Assembly (NCBI GenBank): GCA_024644405.1 | Contig: JAHELC010000016.1 | Location: 1 to 45,533, forward strand | Source: Nitrospinaceae bacterium | GTDB taxonomy: Bacteria > Nitrospinota > Nitrospinia > Nitrospinales > Nitrospinaceae | Direction of reading: 5' to 3' | Length of the DNA: 45,533 bases | Part shown: piece after piece, positions 1 through 8,948 of the stretch | How positions within the stretch are numbered: the first letter of the stretch is position 1 | Layout: each line of letters opens with the position of its first letter | The notes under the pieces: model-generated | What the model was told of the DNA's origin: nothing | The model's database searches: none | The model's input: the letters and a program-made list of their open reading frames with translations, nothing else | Made by a program: the position numbers and the translations under genes

Positions 1-1644
1 TTATAGAGTCCTGTTGATATGAGTTGCAATCTTTGAATGAGATAGAGGAGTATGCTGATCCAAGCCCCTCACGGTCAGTTCAAGATCTTTTTCTTTGAAT
101 TCCTTTTTCCATTCTTCGATCCTGGACATGACAGTATGGTCCACAAGCCGCGTTTCACTAAGATCCAGAGTGACCTTCCTCCCCTCCTCAAAGAAATGAA
201 AAAGATGCTTTCGTAAAGCAATCCATGTACTAAAAATAGCGGAATCCCGAATTAGAATAGTCGCGGATTTATCACCGTTCAGTTCGACCTGAGCATTCAA
301 TTTAAAAAATGAACGAATGGGAACCCGGTAGAAGATATGGAGAATAATACTGGCTCCAATTCCAATAGCAATTCCCTTCAAAAGATCAGTTGCTAAAACC
401 CCTATTATTGTGGCTAGAAAAACAATCAATTGGTCCTTTCCCAGGTGGTACATATGTATAAACTCTTTAGGAGATGCCAGGCGATATCCTGTAAATACCA
501 ATAATGCACCCAAAGCCGCCAGGGGAATGTGATTAATCACCGCTGGTATCAAGGCGACGCAGAATAATAAAAACATCCCATGGTAAAAATTAGCAAACCG
601 GGTTCTTGCTCCATTATCAATATTAGCTCTACTTCGAACAATTTCTGAAATCATGGGTAATCCACCAATAAATGACGATATAGTATTACCAATTCCAACA
701 GCCAGTATGTCCTGATCCATATTCGATTTTCGATGCCACGGATCGATCTCATCGATTGCCTTGGCACTTAGCAAACTTTCCAAACTTCCAATCAGCGCAA
801 ACAGAATTATATACTTTATTCCTGTCTCGGAGGCTATTCCTGAAAAATCCGGAAAGGCAAAAGCATTGAATAAATCCATTGGAACATTGACTAAAAATTT
901 TTCGTCCATTTGGAAATGGTGGTTATGAAATGTGTAAACTTTATCAGAACCAATTCCTAAAAAAATTCCCATTGGAACAGCTATGAATAACATAATCATG
1001 GGCGCAGGAATTACTTTATATTTTGGATTTTTTATCCAATTAAAAAAAATAACAATTAATAAGCTCAAAACCCCAATCAATCCAATTACGGGATTCTGGT
1101 TTACAATATAGGAAGGAATGCCAGCGAGTAATTCTAGTGGTGAGCCTTTAGGATGTAATCCCAGTAATACAGGAAACTGTTTCGAGATAATGATAATTCC
1201 AATGGAAGCCAGCAAACCATGAATCGCCGCGCTCGGGAAAAATTCCCCAAGGATTCCTAGGCGAAAGATCCCGAAAAATACTTGAATAATGCCTGCAACA
1301 ACCCCAACACCCAGCGCCAAACGATACGCTTCAAAGTCCTTAGTTAGGTCCTCGCCTCCAGTAAATCCAAATTCCGTGACACAACCAAGGACAATGACAA
1401 TCATTCCAGCGGCAGGTCCTTTTATCGTAAGCTCGGAATTACTGAAAAATGAAATTAGGCCGCCAATAATTGCAGTAAAGATGCCGGCAATCGCAGGAAA
1501 TCCAGAAGCCAGAGAAATCCCCAAACACAGGGGCAAGGCAATAAGAAAAACTAAAAATCCCGAGAGGATATCGTGTTTGGAATAGGTCTTAAACCCGGCA
1601 AGGTTCCCTTTGGGAATTTCCGGCGTGTCTGATGGCATACTCAT
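1..1644 (-). CDS. SulP-family anion transporter with STAS domain
   Basis: A 547-residue inner-membrane transporter of the SulP family, which moves sulfate, bicarbonate or similar anions, usually with Na+ or H+. The N-terminus (about residues 25-90) has the family's first membrane helices and the conserved segment IKGPAAG. About ten to twelve hydrophobic stretches follow, and residues from about 455 to the end form a STAS domain (DLSETRLVDHTV). The stop codon lies at the very first bases, so the gene is complete. The start ATG has GGAGG 11 nt upstream (1656-1660). The DNA is clearly richer in A+T than the antiporter gene next to it. That neighbour is a Na+/H+ antiporter, which suggests Na+-coupled bicarbonate uptake, but the substrate cannot be read from the sequence. 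Confidence 0.9.
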   Translation of the reverse strand: MSMPSDTPEIPKGNLAGFKTYSKHDILSGFLVFLIALPLCLGISLASGFPAIAGIFTAIIGGLISFFSNSELTIKGPAAGMIVIVLGCVTEFGFTGGEDLTKDFEAYRLALGVGVVAGIIQVFFGIFRLGILGEFFPSAAIHGLLASIGIIIISKQFPVLLGLHPKGSPLELLAGIPSYIVNQNPVIGLIGVLSLLIVIFFNWIKNPKYKVIPAPMIMLFIAVPMGIFLGIGSDKVYTFHNHHFQMDEKFLVNVPMDLFNAFAFPDFSGIASETGIKYIILFALIGSLESLLSAKAIDEIDPWHRKSNMDQDILAVGIGNTISSFIGGLPMISEIVRSRANIDNGARTRFANFYHGMFLLFCVALIPAVINHIPLAALGALLVFTGYRLASPKEFIHMYHLGKDQLIVFLATIIGVLATDLLKGIAIGIGASIILHIFYRVPIRSFFKLNAQVELNGDKSATILIRDSAIFSTWIALRKHLFHFFEEGRKVTLDLSETRLVDHTVMSRIEEWKKEFKEKDLELTVRGLDQHTPLSHSKIATHINRTL

Positions 1645-1729
1645 CGTTATTGTAACCTCCGCTATATGCTTTCACCTGTATAACCTATTATCAAGCGGAT
1701 AGCATCAGGAATCAATTCGATCTTTTCAA

Positions 1730-2950
1730 TCAAGCGCTATTGGAAGGTAGCATGTGATCATTAAAGCGACTGTACAGCCCCTTCATCGCGAAGGGAGACA
1801 ATAAGGTGGTCACCGCGATAACAATAACCATGCCGGCATAAATCTCATTATTGAGGATACCACTTTCCCGTCCCAATTCAGCAAATATAAGACCTACTTC
1901 ACCGCGCGGTATCATGGCGGTGCCAATGATCCAGCGAGCCGGCCACGGTTCCCGGATGAACCAGGGACCCAACATTTTACCGGCTATGGCAGCAATCATA
2001 AGTGCCATTGAAAATGCCCAAATGTAAGGAGAACTCCAATCGATCTCACGGAGGTTCAATGACAGACCGACCATGACGAAAAAAATTGGCGTGAACAAGT
2101 GAATGATCGGTTTCATTTCTGTTTCAATGTGCTCGGCGAAGGATGGATCTGCATGCAAGGCAGTGCCAAATGGCAAAAAGAAACGCCTCGATAAGGCCAG
2201 ACCTGCCGCAAAACCACCAAGCAACTCGGGTGCCCCCATGGAATGAGCCAACCAGGCGAAGAATAATACCAGGGAGACGATCGTAGTGGGAATCAGGCCG
2301 GGAATCTCTGTGGTCGTGTTGATGTGTTTGATGATAGCGGACATCAACTTGGCCGCCACCGGGGCCAGAACAAAGAAGGCTCCCACGAACATAATTACTT
2401 TGCTTGCGTTGCCCAGGGTGACACCTCCACCGATGGAGAATTCATAAAGTAGTGCCAACAGGATGACGCCCATCACATCATCTAGAATTGCTGCGCCTAA
2501 AATGATCTGCCCTTCCGGGGCGTGGTGGCGTTTCAGGTCAGTGAGCACGCGGGCGGTGATGCCAATGCTGGTTGCAGTGAGTGTCCCGCCAATAAATAGG
2601 GATATCAGCAGAGAGAGTTCGAATATCCAATATCCCACACCGAATCCCAACAGGAGCGGCAGGATGAACCCTGCAAGTGCCACGACAACAGACTTGAAGC
2701 CTGCCCGCGCCAATTGTTTGGGATCAGTCCCCAAGCCCACTTCGAACAGCAGCAGGATGATTCCGATTTCCGCCATAAGCTTGACGGATTCGATGGGTTC
2801 GATCCAGCCAAATAGACTCGGTCCCAATACGACCCCTGCCAATAATTCACCTATAACGGAAGGGGTCTTGAGCCTTGCCGCCAGTTCAGCAAAGATGCGC
2901 GCGGTTAGAAGAATAACCAGCAGGATCAGAAAAAAGTCATGAGTTTGCAT
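1730..2950 (-). CDS. CPA2-family (NapA-type) Na+/H+ antiporter
   Basis: A 406-residue inner-membrane cation:proton antiporter. It begins with the family's pattern PSVIGELLAGVVLGPSLFG (about 30-48) and LLLFEVGLGTD (67-76). The ion-binding helix has two adjacent aspartates (ILDDVMG, D157 and D158), as in electrogenic NapA-type exchangers. A PRGEVGLIFAELG motif near residue 348 supplies the usual conserved basic residue. No C-terminal TrkA/RCK domain is present, so it is not a full-length Kef K+ channel-type protein. The start ATG follows AGGAAA. It lies 85 bp upstream of the SulP gene on the same strand and could recycle Na+ taken up by a Na+-anion symporter; that link is inferred. Confidence 0.88.
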   Translation of the reverse strand: MQTHDFFLILLVILLTARIFAELAARLKTPSVIGELLAGVVLGPSLFGWIEPIESVKLMAEIGIILLLFEVGLGTDPKQLARAGFKSVVVALAGFILPLLLGFGVGYWIFELSLLISLFIGGTLTATSIGITARVLTDLKRHHAPEGQIILGAAILDDVMGVILLALLYEFSIGGGVTLGNASKVIMFVGAFFVLAPVAAKLMSAIIKHINTTTEIPGLIPTTIVSLVLFFAWLAHSMGAPELLGGFAAGLALSRRFFLPFGTALHADPSFAEHIETEMKPIIHLFTPIFFVMVGLSLNLREIDWSSPYIWAFSMALMIAAIAGKMLGPWFIREPWPARWIIGTAMIPRGEVGLIFAELGRESGILNNEIYAGMVIVIAVTTLLSPFAMKGLYSRFNDHMLPSNSA

Positions 2951-3082
2951 TCAGTTTCCTAAGTCTTGATCGAAGTGTGTTCGCTCACAATTGGCCATTG
3001 ATCTTATATCAATTTCTCACCAACCTGGTCTGTAAATATCATTTATTAGAGTCTTTGATATATTTTCCAAATCCCGGAGGCT

Positions 3083-4537
3083 TTAAAAAGAGAGGGTGGC
3101 CGCAGTGTAAAAATAGATGGAGTTGCCTTCGAGAGGCGAATTGGGAACGCTTTTCTGGAAATCGCCGTCGATCCGGTACGCCACGCCCCCCTGCAGGCGT
3201 ACGTTAGGCAGAGCCTGCCAAAGCGCCCGCACAAACCATTGCTGGCCGAGGAAGGAACCGGAGTTTCCGGAAGCATCCCGCAGGCCGGAGTTCCCGGCCC
3301 AGACGTCGGTATCCGAAGCCAGCCAGAAGGCACGGTAATGAATGTAGGCGGAAACTTTTGGATGGGGCCGGATCGAGAACTTCACGCCGGGTCCGCTGAT
3401 GTTGGAACGGACAAACGGCCTGTGGATACTGGTCGGCCCATAATCAAACATATTGGCGCCAAACAGGGGGTCGAATCCTCCCTGGGTTCCATCATTGGGA
3501 TCGCTGTCTCCGCTGGCGTAATCATAGGCCAGAACCAGCCGGGGCAACCAGGGGGCATCAAACGTAAATCCCACCTCCGCATGGTGAAAATGGGCGAGAT
3601 GGTCCAGATCCTGTGTGGCACCGGCGGTGGCGCGTGACGTCCCGAATTGGACTACCGACTCCCATTCGTAATCGATCCGCCCGCTTTCGGCCGGCCGGTA
3701 CAACCGGAAACCCGGCGAGTAGAGTTGGCGATTGCGGGTGGCGAAATCCGGTGCGTCGTCTTCGTGCAGTCCAAATAAGTAAAACTCGCCTTTGCCGCCC
3801 CAGGGGAGATTGGGCGTGGCCACAAATACGCCCCAGAAAATACGGTCCAGGGTTTCCTCGTCGAAAGCGGCGTCGTTATCCAGAAGCTCCGCCTGTGTGG
3901 TGGGTTGGCGGTCCACCGGCAGGGTGAGCAGGGCACGCACCAGGAGTCCGCTTGGGGATTTCCAGATACCATCCAGGCCGGTAAAGGCGTTTTTCGTGTT
4001 GCGGAACCGGTTGCGGCCCACCAGGCGGCGTTTCCCGATGTCCATAGTCAGACGCCCCCCCCGCAGAATACTGCGGCTGCCGTCCTGGAAAAGCCCTTTC
4101 GCCCACCACTGGATATTGGCTTCCAGCAGTTCGGCGGAATTGACGATGGCGGTCGACAAGGGCGTTCCCGTGTCGGCCTTTTCCGCACGCGAGTCCTGCA
4201 GTTCCAGCTGGATTCTGAATTTCGGGTGGAGGCGCACCGTGGCCTGGGCCAGCGTGCGCAGGGATAACACCTGATCGCTTCCCGTGGAGCCGGATCGGAA
4301 TTGACTGTTCAAGGTTTCGTATCGGATCCGGTGTTGCACCGCCAAGGACAACCCGTCCGGCAATATCCCGCTATCGTTGAGGGTGAACTTCGGTTCGCCA
4401 TCGCCCAATCCATTATCGTTGTAGACGTAAGGTTCGGGAAACGAGAAGTCGGAAGTGCGGTCCCCCGCCCAGGTGATGGTTGGAGTCAGCATCAACACAA
4501 TCAGCCACCCCCGGATTTTTCTCTTGGTTCCTCTCAT
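3083..4537 (-). CDS. Alginate-export-type outer-membrane porin
   Basis: A 484-residue predicted outer-membrane beta-barrel. An N-terminal signal peptide (basic RKIRG, hydrophobic core, cleavage after TWA at about residue 24) is followed by a long protein of alternating polar and hydrophobic strands. Recognisable parts are the segment LAVQHRIRYETLNSQFR (about 65-81) and a C-terminal strand ending in F. These fit the alginate-export (AlgE-like) porin domain, which is used widely for unknown solutes and does not imply alginate production. No other alginate gene is present nearby. There is no strong ribosome site before the ATG, so the start is less certain than the family. It lies beside a second porin on the same strand. 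Confidence 0.78.
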   Translation of the reverse strand: MRGTKRKIRGWLIVLMLTPTITWAGDRTSDFSFPEPYVYNDNGLGDGEPKFTLNDSGILPDGLSLAVQHRIRYETLNSQFRSGSTGSDQVLSLRTLAQATVRLHPKFRIQLELQDSRAEKADTGTPLSTAIVNSAELLEANIQWWAKGLFQDGSRSILRGGRLTMDIGKRRLVGRNRFRNTKNAFTGLDGIWKSPSGLLVRALLTLPVDRQPTTQAELLDNDAAFDEETLDRIFWGVFVATPNLPWGGKGEFYLFGLHEDDAPDFATRNRQLYSPGFRLYRPAESGRIDYEWESVVQFGTSRATAGATQDLDHLAHFHHAEVGFTFDAPWLPRLVLAYDYASGDSDPNDGTQGGFDPLFGANMFDYGPTSIHRPFVRSNISGPGVKFSIRPHPKVSAYIHYRAFWLASDTDVWAGNSGLRDASGNSGSFLGQQWFVRALWQALPNVRLQGGVAYRIDGDFQKSVPNSPLEGNSIYFYTAATLSF

Positions 4538-4668
4538 GCGTCGGGCCCCCGATACGAAATACGGTTCAAGGGCGTTATATATGCATAAATATATCGATCT
4601 GTCAAGTGTGAAGATGGGGTTTGTAGAGAAGTTGCGGGTTCAGAGGTGAGGATTCTTAAGAAGTAAAA

Positions 4669-4698
4669 CCCGTCCGGTCCCTGCATTGATCGAACGGG
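4669..4698 (-). terminator. Possible weak terminator after the OprP-type porin
   Basis: On the minus strand CCCGT and ACGGG can pair across a 20-base loop and are followed by TTTTACTT. The stem is short and the loop long, so this is only a candidate. It lies between the two porin genes. Confidence 0.3.
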
Positions 4699-4749
4699 CG
4701 AGGTAAGGAAATTCCGAATTCTCTTACCAATGCTTGGAAGGATTCGTTG

Positions 4750-6123
4750 CTAGAAGGAAATGTCCCATTGCAGCCGGACCCGGTTATCGGAATAATCCAT
4801 CATTGTTGCAAAATCCTTCAGAGTCAGATAGGAATAATCCAGGGTGACCTTGTTGTTATGGCCCGCGAAAAACCAGTTCAGGCCTACGGTGTATTCTTCT
4901 CTCCGGTTTCTATTAATATTATCCGTGGTGGATCGCGACTCAATGACATAGGCATAACGAAAGGCCAGTTCCAGTCCTTCGGGAAGCGGCGCCAAAGCCC
5001 CGTGGTTGGTGTACCCGATCTGGGCATACATCCCCTGATAATCATGCGTGAGCGTGGTGTCCTTATCCTCCACTTCCATTTCATGGTATTCCTGCTGGAT
5101 GGCCAGACCTTTGTATTTGAAGGCGAATTCCTGCACCCACTGGTCTCGATTGAACCTGGCAGCTGCAACTGTGTCCGGAGAGGGAAACGCGCTCAGGTTG
5201 CCGCACCCGGAAGAACTCCACCGGGTACACCGCCCGTTGTTGGTGGCGTAAGCTACGGCCAGTTGTCCCGTCGGTTTTTCATGATATGAAACGTCCGACT
5301 GCCGCCACTTCAAGTCACGGCCCAGAAAGTTCCATTGCAGGCGCCCCATGTACATCAATTCGCCGGAATCATTATTAACCGAGCGGCCTTCGCCGTTGAA
5401 AGCGCCTGCGTAATATCTCATGTCGGCCAGCGTTTTCTTGAACAAACGGCCCTGCAACATGGCGCCGACCTGCCGGTCGATGGTGAAGACGCGGTTGACA
5501 ATCGAACGTTCGACAAACGTCTGGCGACCGGAGGAATCCACCCGCTCACGGTTGAAATTGATTTTCCATTGACCCACCCGAAAACCGATTTCATCGTAGG
5601 GTTGGACATCGATTCTATAGTCAATGACTCTGGTTGAAGAGTCGGCTGAATCATCGTCGAATTCTCCGGAAGGTTGCAGATCGACTTCAAAATAGTATTT
5701 GATCCATTTCTTGTAGCCATGTCCGCCGATCTTCATGCGGAGCCGCCGGGCTTCAAAGTTGCTGACATCTTCCCGGGTGGTAAAGTTACCCACGCTTCTG
5801 GGATCCGAGCGGTTCGGGTGGGTGTACCTCAATTGCGCCCGCCAAACCAGCTTGGTGGAAAACAACCCGTCCGCGGTGGTTAATTTGAAACCCGGGTAGC
5901 TGTATTTAACCTTGATATAATCCTCCGCAGACTGGGAGACTACTTTCTTACTTGCGAAGCTTAGTTCGTTCGCGTTAAGAGCCAGCCGCTCTTTTTGCAA
6001 TGTTTCGATTTTTTCTTCCAGGGCCCGCAGACGCAAATCCGTCTCCGAAGATTTGGCCCAGGCCCCTTGCGCGCCAATCAGCATTCCCATCATCAACAAC
6101 AAACCGAGTAACTTATTGAGCAT
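4750..6123 (-). CDS. Phosphate-selective porin O/P-type outer-membrane protein
   Basis: A 457-residue predicted trimeric porin of the OprO/OprP kind. I chose the ATG at 6123 rather than an earlier in-frame start at 6159 because it is preceded by GAGGAGGAG and opens directly into a signal peptide (LNKLLGLLLMMGMLIGAQG, cleavage after WA). The mature N-terminus has a short coiled coil (about residues 28-48, LRLRALEEKIETLQKE) as seen in porins that trimerise at the surface. The barrel then follows with FEARRLRMKIGGHGYKKWIKYY, typical of the OprP domain, and a last strand ending in F. Substrate selectivity cannot be judged: a lysine ladder is not obvious, so phosphate may not be the solute. Confidence 0.82.
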   Translation of the reverse strand: MLNKLLGLLLMMGMLIGAQGAWAKSSETDLRLRALEEKIETLQKERLALNANELSFASKKVVSQSAEDYIKVKYSYPGFKLTTADGLFSTKLVWRAQLRYTHPNRSDPRSVGNFTTREDVSNFEARRLRMKIGGHGYKKWIKYYFEVDLQPSGEFDDDSADSSTRVIDYRIDVQPYDEIGFRVGQWKINFNRERVDSSGRQTFVERSIVNRVFTIDRQVGAMLQGRLFKKTLADMRYYAGAFNGEGRSVNNDSGELMYMGRLQWNFLGRDLKWRQSDVSYHEKPTGQLAVAYATNNGRCTRWSSSGCGNLSAFPSPDTVAAARFNRDQWVQEFAFKYKGLAIQQEYHEMEVEDKDTTLTHDYQGMYAQIGYTNHGALAPLPEGLELAFRYAYVIESRSTTDNINRNRREEYTVGLNWFFAGHNNKVTLDYSYLTLKDFATMMDYSDNRVRLQWDISF

Positions 6124-6302
6124 TTCTCCTCCTCTTGGCTTTCGTTTCGGTTGGAACATATAATTCCCAAATTCAGTTTTAATATGGATCTCTTAAAGAT
6201 CGCTCTGTTAGTTGAAGGATAGGCTTGGTTTGTTAGGCTTCGGTGAGGAAAAAATTAAAGTTCGTTGAGAATTCAGCAGGTTGGCTCTCATTCAAGAAAT
6301 CA

Positions 6303-6331
6303 TTGACAAAATCCCCGGGTGTTGGAACAAT
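6303..6331 (+). promoter_or_regulatory. Candidate sigma-70 promoter for the small pentapeptide gene
   Basis: A perfect TTGACA (6303-6308) is followed after 17 bases by AACAAT (6326-6331), which matches the -10 consensus at four of six bases. It is 53 nt upstream of the chosen start codon, in the spacer between two divergent genes. Confidence 0.45.
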
Positions 6332-6383
6332 TCCCCGGTACAGGACGTGAGAGCCTTGCTGCTCCCCGATGAAAGGAGAATCC

Positions 6384-6788
6384 ATGCTGGAAGAATGGGC
6401 CGAAATTTTGAAAAAAGTGGAGGCCAGAAAAGACGATCTGGAAGGCGCCGACCTCAGCTATCATAAGCTGATGAAGGCTAAACTTCAAGGGGCCAACCTG
6501 AACGGTGCCGACTTGAGCTTTGCCTATCTCATGCAGGCGGATCTGACCGGTGCCGACCTCTCCGAAGTGGATTTCAACAGCGCCGTGCTCAGCGAAGCCA
6601 ACCTCAACGGCGCCAATCTCGAGGACGCCGATTTCACCGACGCCTATCTGTGTGGCGTCGACCTGAGTCAGGTCCTCAATCTCACCTGTGACCAGCTTGA
6701 GCTGGCTAATCTTGACCGGGACACCCGTCTCCCCGATTACATTCAAATCACCTGGTTGTCAGATACCACGTTCGAATGTAAGGAATAA
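6384..6788 (+). CDS. Short pentapeptide-repeat protein
   Basis: A 134-residue protein with A(D/N)LXX repeats from about residue 18 to 95 (LEGADLS, LQGANLN, LTGADLS, LNGANLE), which should fold as a short right-handed quadrilateral beta-helix. The first 15 residues look like a small amphipathic helix (MLEEWAEILKKVEARK) and the last 35 do not carry the repeat. The start at 6384 is chosen over an in-frame ATG at 6369 because AAAGGAG (6371-6377) is placed correctly only for the later one. No signal peptide is seen, so it is probably cytoplasmic. The role of most such proteins is unknown. A much longer relative is encoded at 17525-18946. Confidence 0.85.
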   Translation: MLEEWAEILKKVEARKDDLEGADLSYHKLMKAKLQGANLNGADLSFAYLMQADLTGADLSEVDFNSAVLSEANLNGANLEDADFTDAYLCGVDLSQVLNLTCDQLELANLDRDTRLPDYIQITWLSDTTFECKE

Positions 6789-6845
6789 AATCCCCCCCAA
6801 AAGGTCTTAATAACTGAGTCAAAATCCGCAGGCCGGGCCTATTCC

Positions 6846-6876
6846 TCAAGGTTTTCTGTAAAGCCTTGATTTTTTT
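6846..6876 (+). terminator. Rho-independent terminator after the pentapeptide gene
   Basis: TCAAGG (6846-6851) pairs with CCTTGA (6864-6869), and seven T residues follow. It separates the pentapeptide gene from the outer-membrane protein gene. Confidence 0.55.
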
Positions 6877-6899
6877 CATATTTTGATCGGAGGGGGAGA

Positions 6900-7817
6900 A
6901 TGAAAAAATCGGCTGTTGGAATTCTTGTTAGCCTGCTTGCGGTACTTGGGTTTGTGGTGTCCCCGGTTTGGGCCATCGATTGGGACTTGAAAGGGTCCCT
7001 CGGGGAGGGCAAGCACAAGCGCTATGTCCCACCGGTTTCCAATCCTTTGCTCAATGAAACGCCCTATATCACCACGGAGGTTCGGCCAGTCTATATTTAC
7101 CATAGTTTCCCGAGCAACACTCCTTTGCCGGCGTTAGGGCCTCTGGGAGGGGGGAATACGAACATCCTGGCCCTGCAGTTAAGAGTCGCGTTGACGGAAC
7201 GCCTGGGATTCATCGCTAATAAAGATGGTTACGCGGATGTTAATTTCAAAGCTCCGGGTTTGAGCGATGACGGCTTTGCCAACATTTCATTTGGATTCAA
7301 ATATGCACTGTACTCTGACCCTGAGAGGGAAACCCTGGTCACGGCCGGGTTGACCTATGAAGCTCCGACGGGACGCCTCAAGGCTGGGACTTTCTGGTTG
7401 CAGGGCAATGGGGATGGCTTCATCACTCCGTTCATTACGGCCGCCAATACTTACGACAAACTCGGTGTTCAGGCGATGATCAACACCAAGCTTGCGCTCG
7501 ATGGGGACAAAAACGCTTCATGGTTCCACTATTCCCTGCATGCGGACTACGAAATACTTCCTGATTTTTTTCCATTGGTGGAAGTAAACGGATACATTCC
7601 TATTGACGAGGCCAACCTGACTCCCTTTGCCTTTGAAGGATATGACGTGGTCAGTATTGGAGGCAGCAACGTCAGTTCGGTGGTTTCTTTTGCGGTTGGG
7701 AGCCGCTATAAAATCACGGATCATGTGATCGCGGGGTTATCATACGAAACGCCTCTGACCGACGATTCAGACCTCCTGAATTGGCGTCTCACCGCTGATC
7801 TGGTCATTTATTACTGA
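6900..7817 (+). CDS. Predicted outer-membrane beta-barrel protein, function unknown
   Basis: A 305-residue exported protein. The signal peptide is clear (MKKSAVGILVSLLAVLGFVV, cleavage after VWA at about residue 25). The rest alternates polar and hydrophobic residues, with phrases such as EVRPVYIYHSF, NISFGFKYALY, LVTAGLTYEAPTG and a C-terminal strand LTADLVIYY ending in an aromatic residue, as expected for a barrel inserted by BamA. It resembles the broad transporter/phenol-degradation MetA-like outer-membrane family in style, but I do not recognise a specific homologue. A strong ribosome site (GGAGGGGG, 6890-6897) precedes the ATG. It is flanked by terminators on both sides, so it is probably transcribed alone. 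Confidence 0.72.
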   Translation: MKKSAVGILVSLLAVLGFVVSPVWAIDWDLKGSLGEGKHKRYVPPVSNPLLNETPYITTEVRPVYIYHSFPSNTPLPALGPLGGGNTNILALQLRVALTERLGFIANKDGYADVNFKAPGLSDDGFANISFGFKYALYSDPERETLVTAGLTYEAPTGRLKAGTFWLQGNGDGFITPFITAANTYDKLGVQAMINTKLALDGDKNASWFHYSLHADYEILPDFFPLVEVNGYIPIDEANLTPFAFEGYDVVSIGGSNVSSVVSFAVGSRYKITDHVIAGLSYETPLTDDSDLLNWRLTADLVIYY

Positions 7818-7840
7818 TCTGCAATTGCAAGCAGTGTTAC

Positions 7841-7869
7841 GGTCCACCTCCGGGTGGGCCGTTTTTTTT
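7841..7869 (+). terminator. Strong Rho-independent terminator
   Basis: GGTCCACC (7841-7848) and GGTGGGCC (7853-7860) form an eight-pair stem with one G-T pair and a four-base loop, followed by GTTTTTTTT. It ends the barrel-protein transcript. Confidence 0.85.
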
Positions 7870-7961
7870 GCCTTCCGGTTTCGGGTTTAATTCGTCTTGA
7901 GATGAATTGAGCGGATGCTTGTGGTAACTTGAAATCTCAGCCTTAAACCGGAGCACACCAG

Positions 7962-8468
7962 ATGAGTAAAAATCAGAAGGCGGTGATTCTGGTCGGTCAT
8001 GGCGGCCTGCCGAAGGACTGCCCCCGGGAAATGATCCAGCAGTTCAAGCAACTGGAGAGGGAACGCAAAATTTCCGGCAAACCGGCATCTCCCCGGGAAC
8101 GGGATCTCGAAAAAAGTATTCGCGAATGGCCCCGCACCCCGGAAACCGATCCCTATAAAGCCGGATTGGAACAATTGGCGGAACGCCTGGAACCGTTACT
8201 GGAAGGGGCGCCTCTGGTGCTGGCCTATAATGAGTTTTGTGCGCCTACAGTGGAAGATGCCGTGGCGGACCTGGCGACACGCGGCGTCAGCCGCATCACA
8301 GTGGTGCCGACCATGCTGACTCCGGGCGGATCTCATTCCGAAATCGAAATCCCGGAGATTCTGGACGACTTGCGCGCCCGTCATCCCGCTTTGGAAATCC
8401 GCTATGCCTGGCCCACTGACCTCGGCCTCCTGGCCGGCATGCTCGCCGATCATCTTAAAAAATTTTGA
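7962..8468 (+). CDS. CbiX/SirB-family chelatase-like protein
   Basis: A 168-residue single-domain protein of the CbiX/SirB family, which inserts Co2+ or Fe2+ into sirohydrochlorin on the way to cobalamin or siroheme. The family's two metal-binding histidines can be assigned to H13 in VGHGG and H125 in TPGGSHSEIEIP. VVPTMLTPGG (about 114-123) is the usual strand and loop before the second one. An insert at about residues 30-65, rich in charged residues and proline, is not typical of the short archaeal enzymes. No other tetrapyrrole gene is next to it, so the metal and the true substrate are open. CGGAGC precedes the ATG. Confidence 0.78.
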   Translation: MSKNQKAVILVGHGGLPKDCPREMIQQFKQLERERKISGKPASPRERDLEKSIREWPRTPETDPYKAGLEQLAERLEPLLEGAPLVLAYNEFCAPTVEDAVADLATRGVSRITVVPTMLTPGGSHSEIEIPEILDDLRARHPALEIRYAWPTDLGLLAGMLADHLKKF

Positions 8469-8501
8469 ATGTGATCTCCGCTGTCGTGGTGGGGTGCTCT
8501 G

Positions 8502-8732
8502 CTAGATCCAGTCGTCCAGATCGAATTGGGCAATGCATTCGGGACTGCGCATATCCATATACAGATCCGCCTGGTCGAAGCGCACGTTGTATTCCTTCCA
8601 CCGCTCGCAGGTAATGCCGGCATCCTCGATTTTCTTTTGAATCGCTTCCAGTTCCTCCGTTCCGCCATATTCCAGAACCACGTGGAATCCGGTGACCGCT
8701 TTAAAACTGAGTATGTAACGCTCGTCGCTCAT
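8502..8732 (-). CDS. Small protein of unknown function (76 residues)
   Basis: A short acidic protein. The start is placed at 8732 because AAGGA lies just upstream and the sequence before it (proline- and arginine-rich) does not look coding. It begins MSDERYILSFKAVTGFHVVLEYG and ends FDLDDWI; strand-helix alternation suggests a small alpha-beta fold. I recognise no family. It converges with the chelatase gene, whose stop codon is 33 bp away. Confidence 0.65.
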   Translation of the reverse strand: MSDERYILSFKAVTGFHVVLEYGGTEELEAIQKKIEDAGITCERWKEYNVRFDQADLYMDMRSPECIAQFDLDDWI

Positions 8733-8948
8733 GAAGATCCTTTGCCTTCCCGCCGGGGACACCGGAATTCGGAGAAAAATGAAGGTCACTAACATCTCAT
8801 AACCCTGTCAGGGGTTCAACCGGTAAACCGGAAAAGGTTCAAAAAAAAGGAATTAGGGCCTTATCATTGCCCGCGTTTCCTTTACAATAAAAAGAGGGGG
8901 TATCTGTCGCCAGGAAGATAATTATCCATTTTTCCGTCGAAATCACTT

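Noticed and set aside
2977-3207. A 76-codon plus-strand frame over the end of the alginate-export-type gene
   Set aside because: It runs antisense into a clear coding gene and has no motif or ribosome site.
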